Assembly (NCBI GenBank): GCA_030386875.1
Contig: CM059567.1
Location: 84,127,130 to 84,191,129 of the forward strand
DNA from: Morinoia aosen
Taxonomy: Eukaryota > Arthropoda > Malacostraca > Amphipoda > Talitridae
Length of the DNA stretch: 64,000 nt
Direction of reading: 5' to 3'
Positions 44,853-53,250 of this stretch are shown in pieces. Below the pieces are notes generated by a model. That model had not been told where the DNA came from. It saw only the letters and a list, made by a program, of their open reading frames with translations, and made no database searches. A program made the position numbers and the translations under genes. Every line of letters starts with the position of its first letter. Position 1 is the first letter of the stretch.

Positions 44853-47813
44853 CTATAGAGATGCAAAATGACGTGACACATTTACTCTAAATTCTTTTAC
44901 AGTTTTAGAGTTTTTGATATGCTGGGGAAGCTTGTTCCACAAAAAAGCTCCAGAAACTGAGAGAGCTTTTTGTCCCACGTTAGATGAACGGTAACTGACT
45001 AAAACATCATTCCTCCGATTTGGTTTTTTGTTTGGGATATTAGATGGAAAAAATTTTACCACCTCTGCATTACTTTGGGGGAGGTACAGAGAGGAGAACA
45101 CTCGTCGAGCTTTTTGGATCATGAATCTGTTCGGTATTGGGATCCAGTCGAGTTTTCTTAAAAGAGGGGTGACATGATCGTATTTATTGAAATTTCCTTT
45201 GCACACCACTTTGGCGGCGAAGTTTAGACATTTTTGCAACTCTTCCTGACGATATTGAGGTAAATTTCCCCATACAAGACTGCAGTAGTCCAGGCGCGAT
45301 AAAACTAAAGGCTGAATCACTAACAATCTAGATTTTTCGTCAAGTGTGTTCTTAATGCGATGAAAGAACATTAAGGTTCCGTTTATTTTGTTGCACATTG
45401 TTTCGACGTGTGAATTGAAAGTCATATTTTTGTCAAACCAAACACCCAGATTTTTTACCGTCTCTACTGGTTCAATTGTATCGTCTTCAAATGTTAGCTT
45501 GAATGGTGGTAAATTTTTAGTCGCATTCTGTGATCCAAAAATAATACATTGCGTTTTACTTGCGTTAAGTTTGAGGCCATTATGGTCATACCACAATTTA
45601 AGGTTTCTCAGAAAGTTTTCAGCGTTGGCTTGTGTTTCTTTTAAATCTGCTGTTGAGCTTGTCATGGCAATTTGTACGTCGTCAGCATACATTGAGATTT
45701 TTGTGTTTGCCGGCATGGTGGGGAAATCATTGATGAAGATTGAAAATAAGAGCGGGCCGATGATTGAACCTTGAGGAACGCCAAAATTGTTTGGTATGAA
45801 TGATGACATTTTGTTATTCAAGCACACTGCATGAGAGCGGTTTAGTAGGTAGCTTTCAAACCACTGAGTGTCAATTCTGAGGTTTGAAATTTTTTGTAGA
45901 AGTTTCTTATGCTCAACACTGTCGAAAGCTTTGGAGAGATCAAGCAATAGTAAGAGAGTTAGTTTTTTTTGGTCAATATCATTGTAAATTTTTTCTGTTA
46001 TGTTTAACAGGGCGTCCGGAGTACTGGTATTCCTTCTGTAAGCATATTGGTTGCGATGCAGTAGATGTGACTCGTCTATGTAAGACGAGAGCTGGTTTGT
46101 TATTACTTTTTCTAATATTTTGGACATAACAGGCAGGAGACTGATTGGTCTGTAGTTTGACGCTATGTCGATATCACCAGATTTATGTAATGGCTTAATA
46201 ATGGATAATTTCCATTGGTCGGGAAACTTGTTTGTGGCTATAGATGTATTTATTATCAAACGAATGAGGGGTGCTGTGACAGGGAAGCTGTCTTTTATAT
46301 GTTGGAGGCTTATGCCATCATGTCCAGTCGCTTTGGTATTCTTTAGTGAGTATAAGATTTTTCGTAACTCTATGACGCTAACCGGCTTTGGTCTCCATTT
46401 GTTTCTACTATTTGGGGATGATGCATCGCTCGGATTTGCTCCTGTAGATGTGTCTGAAACTGTCCTGGATACTTCATTGAAAACATCTTCGCCAACTTTT
46501 GAGAAGAAAGTATTAAAGTCATTAGCCATTTTTGAGGGGTTGTCGAAAGTGCTTTTGCACTCCGAGTTTTTATACTGAGCAACTTCTCTAATGATTTCCC
46601 AAGTTCTTTTTGGGTTTTGTTTTGCCGCCAAGAGTTCTTTGTGGAAGTAGTCCCGTTTTGCTTCCTTAACTTTTCTTCGTAGGATCTTCTCATGATCTTT
46701 ATATAATTTTCGACGCGTACTGTCTGATTTATTCAGTTTGTACTCACGCTGCAAATTTCTTTTAGCTCTGCTCAACTGTTTTATCTCATCTGTTATCCAT
46801 TTAGAAATCCTTGGCTTAACTTTCTTCGTAGTGAAAGGTGCGCATTCGTTAAGAGCCGATACGAAATTTTCGTTGAAAAGCGAAACTTGTAAATTGACAT
46901 CATCGGTGTTTTCCATGCCTTGAAATTCACTCCATCTGTCTAATAGCTTTTCTTGAAATATTTCAGGGGAGTAGTGGTTTTTCATGCGATATGAAATGTA
47001 ACTAGATTTCTGTTTCTCTTTTGCAATATTTATTTGGCATTCTACCGAATGGTGATCAGAAAAGGACGGTAAGATTTCTGTGCTGAGTACTGCTTGGGGA
47101 TTGTTTGTAATTGCTAGGTCAAGAAGAGTTTTGGAAGCGTTGGTAATTCGCGTTGGTTCTTGGACCATTTGAGAAAGATTAAGTCTGTGCAGCATCTTGC
47201 TTAACTTATTGTTTTTATTTGTCAGATCTACGTTAAAATCTCCGAAAACATAGAAAGATTTTTTGGCTGCAAAGATTAATTTAAACGTATTTTCAATGAA
47301 ATCTAATGTTGGACGTAGAGATGCTGACGGATGTCTGTAAAGACTGCCGATAATGAAAGACTTGTGTTTGTTTACCTGAACATTGAGCCAAACCATTTCT
47401 ATGTCTTCGCATTTTTCTTTTATCGGAAATAAGGATGTAGAGTAGACATCTTTGATGAAAATGCATGAACCGCTACCTCTATTACTCTTGACTCCGTCAT
47501 AACGGTACAATGTGTACCCGGCAATGCTGAGAAATGAGCTTTCGACTCGTGAATCGAACCATGTTTCAGATACGCATAAAATATCGATATCGTTAGTGAT
47601 CAACATTACTCGTACGTCATCCATTTTACCATTGAGACTGCGAGCATTTATGTGTAATATTTTGATGTTATTTATCTCAATAGGCAGATCTTTAGTGGAG
47701 TTATTGCATTTTTTAGGTCTAGCAGGGCATTTGGTATTCGTCTCTAGGTCTTTATTGCCGCGTTCATTGTTTGTGATTTCAGCTTCAAATTCAATTTGAT
47801 CACTGTTATTTAG
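44853..47813 (-). CDS. LINE ORF2: endonuclease and reverse transcriptase (986 codons open, stop to stop)
   Basis: The frame is open from directly after the ORF1 TGA. The first ATG is at 47624, 63 codons in. Before that ATG lies ILHINARSLNGK, the N-terminal motif of apurinic-type endonucleases. Counting from that ATG: SETW at 19-22, SLYRHPS at 94-100, FGDFN at 127-131, SDHHS at 189-193 (endonuclease); YRPISLLP at 491-498, LLDLSKAFDS at 560-569, GVPQGSIIGP at 615-624, YADD at 646-649 (reverse transcriptase); then the CR1-group C-terminal block HVTPLLRKLDW. There are no internal stops. It shares its frame with ORF1, so read-through would give a 1784-residue fusion. It nicks DNA and copies the LINE RNA at the cut. 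Confidence 0.95.
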   Translation of the reverse strand, partial: LNNSDQIEFEAEITNNERGNKDLETNTKCPARPKKCNNSTKDLPIEINNIKILHINARSLNGKMDDVRVMLITNDIDILCVSETWFDSRVESSFLSIAGYTLYRYDGVKSNRGSGSCIFIKDVYSTSLFPIKEKCEDIEMVWLNVQVNKHKSFIIGSLYRHPSASLRPTLDFIENTFKLIFAAKKSFYVFGDFNVDLTNKNNKLSKMLHRLNLSQMVQEPTRITNASKTLLDLAITNNPQAVLSTEILPSFSDHHSVECQINIAKEKQKSSYISYRMKNHYSPEIFQEKLLDRWSEFQGMENTDDVNLQVSLFNENFVSALNECAPFTTKKVKPRISKWITDEIKQLSRAKRNLQREYKLNKSDSTRRKLYKDHEKILRRKVKEAKRDYFHKELLAAKQNPKRTWEIIREVAQYKNSECKSTFDNPSKMANDFNTFFSKVGEDVFNEVSRTVSDTSTGANPSDASSPNSRNKWRPKPVSVIELRKILYSLKNTKATGHDGISLQHIKDSFPVTAPLIRLIINTSIATNKFPDQWKLSIIKPLHKSGDIDIASNYRPISLLPVMSKILEKVITNQLSSYIDESHLLHRNQYAYRRNTSTPDALLNITEKIYNDIDQKKLTLLLLLDLSKAFDSVEHKKLLQKISNLRIDTQWFESYLLNRSHAVCLNNKMSSFIPNNFGVPQGSIIGPLLFSIFINDFPTMPANTKISMYADDVQIAMTSSTADLKETQANAENFLRNLKLWYDHNGLKLNASKTQCIIFGSQNATKNLPPFKLTFEDDTIEPVETVKNLGVWFDKNMTFNSHVETMCNKINGTLMFFHRIKNTLDEKSRLLVIQPLVLSRLDYCSLVWGNLPQYRQEELQKCLNFAAKVVCKGNFNKYDHVTPLLRKLDWIPIPNRFMIQKARRVFSSLYLPQSNAEVVKFFPSNIPNKKPNRRNDVLVSYRSSNVGQKALSVSGAFLWNKLPQHIKNSKTVKEFRVNVSRHFASL

Positions 47814-47816
47814 TCA
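47811..47816 (-). promoter_or_regulatory. TGA CTA stop context between LINE ORF1 and ORF2
   Basis: On the - strand the junction reads ATC TTG TGA CTA AAT. ORF1 and ORF2 are in the same frame on either side. UGA followed by CUA is the context established for efficient stop-codon read-through in animal genes and alphaviruses. No ATG lies near the junction that would allow reinitiation with a whole endonuclease. Confidence 0.7.
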
Positions 47817-50207
47817 CAAGATGGGGGAGGGAGCAACACGATTTTCATCACGCATTTTCAAGAGGGCGCTATAGTGGTCCTGTTTCCGGTGTATGTTTAC
47901 CGGAGGACAGTTTATCAGAGCATTTGATGTAGGGGAGATTGTCGTCTTCCAAATCCCAGTTTCTCTTTCATCAAATACGTGAATTGGTGTTCTCGTCACA
48001 TTAGAAAGTATTTGGGGTATGAGGTCTCCAACTGCGTGATCGAAGACTTTTCTATTGATGTATTTATCGATGAGTTGTTCGAAACTGCCACTGTTCTTGT
48101 CAACGAATTTTGCATACTGGTCCTTGTTTCTGGAGCTCTCAGTTTTGATGGCTATTTTCAGAGATGTATAATCCCATTTCGATCTTTGTTGTGAAGCAAG
48201 CTGCGTCGTTACGGCGTGGAGGAGACAGTGTCCGTCACCTACAGTGTAAGCAGGCTCCATTTTGAGCGATCGTTTCAAGTCGTCCAGTGTGTTTGCAACG
48301 CGTGTGCAAATTTGATTCACTGTTGGTTTTGCGGTAGCAGTATCGGTTTGATCGTTCAACGGAGGCCTGGCAGAGGCAACAGATTTTTTTTGAATGATTT
48401 GATTTTTTTTGGAATAGTTTTGAATATCGTTATTAGCTTGACTTTCCTCGGTTCCTGCGTACTCACTGGAAAGTTGAGAATTGGTTGAAAAGAAGGGCAT
48501 GTCGCAATCACTATTTGTGTCTGTTGCAAGTAACGCAAATTTATTTTTCGTACTGACATTATATTTGTCTGAGATCGAGTCAGGGAAAGGCTCAGGCTTA
48601 TTCATGTTCCTCATATTGTGGGTGGGTGAGTTACTCAGAGCTCTGCTTGATGACGCAATCAATTTTGAAGGATTTGGAGTACCATGTGCAGCGATGTGCA
48701 TAGGCTTATATTCTTTTCCAAAGTTTAAAGTGAGACTATTTGTCTCTTTCCGTGAAGTTTTCGATTGATTGGAATGACCTACAATTCCAATTATTGCTTG
48801 AAATTTGTTAAAATGAGGACAATATGGCACGGTGATTCGCAATGTTGATTTCATTGCAAGTTGTCCAAGAAAACAGAAGTTTTCTGCCTGGGTGCGAGGC
48901 CGTTGAATGTTATTGAGTGCGTCACCATTTTCATTATCTGGGTAAGTTTGAAATTGAATCAAGTTTAAACCCAGGTTTTTGCAGAAATTCATCGCTTTGT
49001 TGAATTCTTTCGCACTGCAAGCATTGGCGATATAAATAGTAGAAAGTGCGTACTTCCTTACAATTTGTTGTTTGATTCGAGCAAGGTCTGAGGGAGAGTA
49101 GCAGAGACCATCAAAACTTAGTATATAATTTTTAAATCTAGGCATGCAATTTATAGCATGGAGAAGGTCGTCGAAGCGCCCAGATGGAACAGTTTTGATC
49201 CAGCAAGAGCGATCGATGTCCTTCCTTCTGATCGTGCTTAGGATATTGTCACCTAGCAGCAGAGTATCGTAAGGTTCTCGACAATTGGAGTCGACTTCAC
49301 AAGAGATACTAGCAGGTACCGCAGTTGCAAGGTCATGAGAACTTATATGTGAATTTAAAGCAAAAAGTTGCTCGGTTAAGTTCTGAATGTTTGATACTGT
49401 AGAGAAAATCGACGACGGGCTAGGAGGCTCACGTTGTCTTAGGGATTTATTGAAAAACGCTGCTGTTAGAGACAAATTGTGAATAATTTCATGAATTTTT
49501 TGAGAGCTTGTGATTTGAAGCGGGTGCAAGTAGCCATTTAAAGAAGTAACAGTGTTTTTTCTATTGCTCTGTACTGGAAATTTCATTTTGTTCTCACAGC
49601 TTGCGCTCTGGGGTAATTTACTGCCAGTATCGGTTTGTGCGCGAATATTATCGAACATATAATCTGGAGAATGAGGAGAGTCTACCACGCTTGAAATGTC
49701 CTTATTAATAACAACTATTCTGTCTTGTACCACTGATGAGGATGGCGTTTGTATCCCCGTCGCTGGCGGACAGTTTGGAGCGTTGTTGTTGACGCAGAGC
49801 TGGGGAGCTGGCACGCTGTTATGCTTGTTCAGATGAGGAGCAGCAGTTGGTTGTGGTGCTGCGGCTGAGACTTCACTGCTTCGAACCTTCAAATGATTAC
49901 TGGAGGTTTGGCAGATATGTTTTCCCTCGTCCTGCGATATTGGTTGCATAGTCTTCACTGACGTTGCTTCGGAAGGTGACACACATTCTCTGACGGAGTT
50001 ACTGGCAGCGGTTAGCAAGTCTCCTGCGTTTTGAGCATTAGAATCTAGCGAGTGAGAGGATGTAGGTTTCCTACTTGCAGGCCCTTTGCTTGGTAAGGTC
50101 GTATTTTTGCCCCTGAAAGAACCATTTTTCCGGGATGTTGTGTAGGGCAACATCTGTGCAGAGAACGGCACTTTCCGGCCTGCGTAGCGAGTCTCGTAGT
50201 GATGCAT
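47814..50207 (-). CDS. LINE ORF1 protein with SGNH-like region and C-terminal OTU protease domain (797 aa)
   Basis: Residues 1-300 are a low-complexity Ser/Thr/Asn/Pro-rich region with basic patches, suitable for RNA binding. Residues 315-465 resemble the SGNH esterase fold of CR1-type ORF1 proteins: LLLGDNILSTI (316-326, with Asn where the catalytic Ser is expected), PSGRFDDLL (341-349), FDGLCYSP (365-372). Residues 650-782 form an OTU-type cysteine protease: VGDGHCLLHAV (656-666, Asp658 and Cys661), IPQILSNVTRTPIHVFDE (730-747), QDHYSALL (776-783, His778). Esterase regions are known in CR1 ORF1, and OTU domains are known in Dualen/RandI LINEs; both together are unusual. The start is the ATG at 50207, and the frame ends at TGA 47816-47814. 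The OTU call rests on motif recognition, not a search. Confidence 0.85.
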   Translation of the reverse strand: MHHYETRYAGRKVPFSAQMLPYTTSRKNGSFRGKNTTLPSKGPASRKPTSSHSLDSNAQNAGDLLTAASNSVRECVSPSEATSVKTMQPISQDEGKHICQTSSNHLKVRSSEVSAAAPQPTAAPHLNKHNSVPAPQLCVNNNAPNCPPATGIQTPSSSVVQDRIVVINKDISSVVDSPHSPDYMFDNIRAQTDTGSKLPQSASCENKMKFPVQSNRKNTVTSLNGYLHPLQITSSQKIHEIIHNLSLTAAFFNKSLRQREPPSPSSIFSTVSNIQNLTEQLFALNSHISSHDLATAVPASISCEVDSNCREPYDTLLLGDNILSTIRRKDIDRSCWIKTVPSGRFDDLLHAINCMPRFKNYILSFDGLCYSPSDLARIKQQIVRKYALSTIYIANACSAKEFNKAMNFCKNLGLNLIQFQTYPDNENGDALNNIQRPRTQAENFCFLGQLAMKSTLRITVPYCPHFNKFQAIIGIVGHSNQSKTSRKETNSLTLNFGKEYKPMHIAAHGTPNPSKLIASSSRALSNSPTHNMRNMNKPEPFPDSISDKYNVSTKNKFALLATDTNSDCDMPFFSTNSQLSSEYAGTEESQANNDIQNYSKKNQIIQKKSVASARPPLNDQTDTATAKPTVNQICTRVANTLDDLKRSLKMEPAYTVGDGHCLLHAVTTQLASQQRSKWDYTSLKIAIKTESSRNKDQYAKFVDKNSGSFEQLIDKYINRKVFDHAVGDLIPQILSNVTRTPIHVFDERETGIWKTTISPTSNALINCPPVNIHRKQDHYSALLKMRDENRVAPSPIL

Positions 50208-50664
50208 TGTGCGTTATATTTGCATAGCTATGACTGAATTATGAGAACGATGTAGTTTTTGCATATGTATCGCTGATACTGATTTGCTAAATTTTACCTC
50301 GCTCAGCAAGTATTTTATGAAAAGTGAGGTAAATCCAAGCCGTTCATCGAGGTATTGAAGCTCACAGCTTAGAGAAGAGGGGTTGCCCTTTAATGCTGGA
50401 GGACAGAGGCGAGAAACTGGGAGGCTTGGGGTTGGCCGCAAACAATGACATGCAATTTTGCATTTTGCATTTTGTACGACTAGGTCACAGTCTCTGACAC
50501 GAGTCGTGATTTTTTTTTCTTTTTTTGGTCGAGAGTTTCTTCCTATTTGAGGGACGTTTTAATTATTCAACAGAATGAGATCTGGTACAAAATGTGATAT
50601 AATGATATTGAGGGACAGCACAATTTTTAAATTTTAGTTTCATTGATTATAAAGAAAGCGTATC

Positions 50665-50799
50665 TTAGTATTCAGCCTCATCTTCAGTCTTTTCCTTCGT
50701 TCGGATGGGCTTCCTTTCGCTGCGGTAATTTTGCAGGAAATTTTGCAGGATCAAGAAACACATCGTCAGTAGGATGACTAACGCTTTTAGTGAGAACAT
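50665..50799 (-). CDS. Possible membrane micropeptide (44 aa)
   Basis: The - strand has ATG at 50799 and TAA at 50667-50665, with an in-frame stop 18 bases upstream of the ATG. Residues 4-22 are hydrophobic (LKALVILLTMCFLILQNFL), which suggests a signal anchor or single-pass helix. They are followed by a basic then acidic tail (RSERKPIRTKEKTEDEAEY). This clean split is typical of small membrane proteins. It lies 458 bases upstream of the LINE ORF1 start on the same strand, and ~400 bases downstream of a GC-rich patch. It could be a small host gene, an upstream ORF within the LINE 5' UTR, or chance. Confidence 0.35.
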   Translation of the reverse strand: MFSLKALVILLTMCFLILQNFLQNYRSERKPIRTKEKTEDEAEY

Positions 50800-51109
50800 A
50801 TTTGAATTACAAATTCAAGGTTAGGTGCACTTTTTATAGTATTTTCCCTGGTGATTGTAAATGCTTTTCAACTTCTCGTTCACCCGTTGTCCTTACTGGT
50901 AGCTCACTTCAAACTTTCTGTGTATTCAAACTATTCGGTGTCAGTAGTGAAACGGAGGTACGAAACACAATAATTCTTTCGTGCACATTTGCCGTCTCGG
51001 CCACGTAGGAAGTGAACAAAAACTTAACTGAGAGGTTTGACATTACCAAAAATTGATCAAAAACAAACGTAATTTCTTTGGTTGCTTGAAGCGGAAAAGT
51101 CCAGGTTTT

Positions 51110-51240
51110 ACTATGCTCTGAACGGTCAGAGGACGCGCGGCAGGTGTACGGGAAAGGGGGGGGGGGGAGAGGGTGCGGGCGCGGTGAGGGGAGACTGAGG
51201 GAACAAGGACACTTCACACTTCACTCAGGCCTATCGTTCG
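51110..51240. other. GC-rich, CpG-containing patch with a G-run
   Basis: An island of GCG/CGCGG sequence with a long G-run (about 51158-51167) stands out from the AT-rich background. It could be the promoter of a host transcript on the - strand (see the small frame at 50665-50799) or the 5' end of the LINE. No TATA box or start element is clear. Confidence 0.3.
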
Positions 51241-51601
51241 AGACCAAGCTGAGCACACCATTTCACACCCCTTGCCAGCACTGCTTCGTTGGCTTTTCAT
51301 TTAAAGTGCACTGATTTAAGCAGAAATAAGACAAAAGTTATTTTTTCCTTTTCGTTGTTCCACAGGTAGCAAACACATTCACTGATAGTATAATTTTTAT
51401 GCATGGCTAGGTTATTTCCCCCTTGCAATTTCAACAATTACCGCACCATTTCCCCGCACGTCCGACCGCGACCGAGTCCGACCAGGCAATCCAAGGTAAT
51501 AGAAAACAATTAAGAAATTAATTTTGCATATTTGCAATAGATTTTTGTCACAACAATTTGTACTGGTTTAAAATTTTATCAGTAGTATATCGTGGTTTAC
51601 C

Positions 51602-53238
51602 CAGTGGTGGGCACGATAACGAAAAAACGTTTTCGCGATAAACGATAAATCGATAACGAAAACCTTATCGGCGATAACCGATAATCGATAATTGGCGAAA
51701 AATTTATCACCGATTATCGATGAACGATAAATCGATAAATCCAAAATTCCGAAACTAGCGATAACGATATTGGTATTTTAAATAAAAAACAAATCGAAAT
51801 GTTTTTTTAATCTTTATCTTAGAAAACAGAAAAATCTTACAAAAAATAGAAGTCTTTGAAAACTTTCAGAAAAAATAATAAATGTTTATTCTGTCTACCA
51901 ATAAAAACTGCGGTTTAAAGTAAAATAACTAAATTTAGACGATGTTCTGCCGCATGTTCCCCTTCATAAACATAAGAATGTTGAAGTTTTCATCAGAGAG
52001 GCAGCTCCTCTTGGCCCTGATGATATATGTTCTTTCCAAGGGAGAACAAACGCTCCACCGCGGCGCTGCTCGGCATCGCCGTGTTGTACCTCAAAAAGAG
52101 GTCGATGAGGACCTTCTCGCTGTTGAAGGCAGGGTCTGTCAGACTGTCAGTCCCTATGGCCTGCGGCCACACATGCACAATATGAGCGGCCTGTCACTAA
52201 GTTCTGTGGAAATTCTAGCCATTGCTCGAAGCTGAGATCCTCTGCGGACTTGGCAAGGCATTATTTAATGGCCTTCCGCTGTAAGGGGTCTTGGGCTGCA
52301 GTCAAATTAATTAACCTAAAATCAATAAAGCGAGCAATCCACGACTAGCAGAGCAATGGTGGGGGTTCCTCACATCTTCGGTTGCAAACGTATTTGCAAA
52401 TTTCTAAAGTACGCCTGCGCTTGTTCTTCCGAGTCCTAAGTCACTACAGTGGATTCGGATGAGCCAACGTGAGCGGTCGTCCGCGGCGGCCACATTAGAC
52501 AGCTTATAGCCACGACCACGGGTGCATCAAAATTTTGTGCTCCGCTGGTCATTGGTCAACATTTCCTCGCTACCTTGGACCCTTGGTTCATGGACAGCCG
52601 GCTATATTGAGAAGAGTTCACCTAAACATTATTTTCGAAAGGTGAGAATCCCCTTTTCTGCCATGCTCTGTTCGTCTAATAATTACTAAGCGTTACCGAC
52701 CCCTTATGGGGGTCAGGCATTTATGTGAGTTTTGTGCCCCATTAAAATTGTGGACTTTGTTACCACTTTATAGCCGGGTGGCATCCCAGTTCCTCTATAT
52801 CACTCATATTATCAATTAATTAATATAATGCAAGTTTGACCTGAAACAAGACGGACTTAAATGCACATCCAACGATCAGAGGAGCTAAATACGAACTGAA
52901 TACATGTCGTCGCGGTCTCACCCACAGGGTTGCTAGATGTCCCAGTCAACATGACGCCACACTTTTGATCAAAAAGGCCACAAAAGAGGCCAACCTTATT
53001 ACACCATAACACGTACATCCTACACGTATAGTTCCTGTCCCGAACTCGTCCCGCCCCCTCATGTCGAATCCCAGCGGGAAAAACTGAAATTATCGATTAT
53101 CGATAGTTTGGAACCAAAAGTATCGGCGACACCGATAAATCGATAACTCGGGAAAAAAAATTACTGGAACACCGATAACCCGAAATCGTTATCGCGATAA
53201 ACTTTCGCGATAATTTATCGCGATAACGCCCAGCTTTG
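51602..53238 (-). mobile_element. hAT transposon, decayed, with CGATAA-rich ends
   Basis: The left end CAGTGGTGGGCACGATAACG and the right end (reverse complement CAAAGCTGGGCGTTATCG) are hAT-type inverted termini. The flanks GGTTTACC (51594-51601) and GGCTTGCC (53239-53246) are an 8-bp target duplication with two mismatches. On the - strand at 52178-51993 the frame reads LIDLFLRYNTAMPSSAAVE, then RLFSLGKNI, the conserved hAT C-terminal dimerisation motif. The remaining transposase is not recognisable, so the copy is non-autonomous or decayed. Each end (about 51610-51775 and 53085-53230) is packed with CGATAA/TTATCG units in both orientations, likely transposase-binding repeats. Confidence 0.88.
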
Positions 53239-53250
53239 GGCTTGCCCATA

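Larger units (their letters stand above)
41985..50207 (-). mobile_element. Near-complete CR1-group LINE (non-LTR retrotransposon)
   Basis: The element runs 5' to 3' on the - strand: ORF1 (50207-47814), one TGA, ORF2 (open from 47813 to 44853), then a ~2.87-kb 3' UTR ending near 41985, just past a poly(A) signal (AATAAA, + 41988-41993 as TTTATT). The layout of an ORF1 with an esterase-like region, an apurinic-type endonuclease, a reverse transcriptase with YADD, and a C-terminal block HVTPLLRKLDWIPI places it in the CR1/L2/Crack/Daphne group; I cannot choose the exact clade. Both frames are open apart from the TGA between them, so the copy is recent. The 5' end is unknown: nothing marks it to the right of 50207. 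Confidence 0.93.
50208..51593. other. Region right of the LINE ORF1, mostly unassigned
   Basis: It probably includes the LINE 5' UTR, but without a second copy its end cannot be set. Apart from the small ORF and the GC-rich patch, nothing is recognisable. Confidence 0.6.

Noticed and set aside
45388-48768. Several + strand frames of 80-137 codons opposite the LINE
   Set aside because: They are antisense shadows of LINE ORF1 and ORF2.
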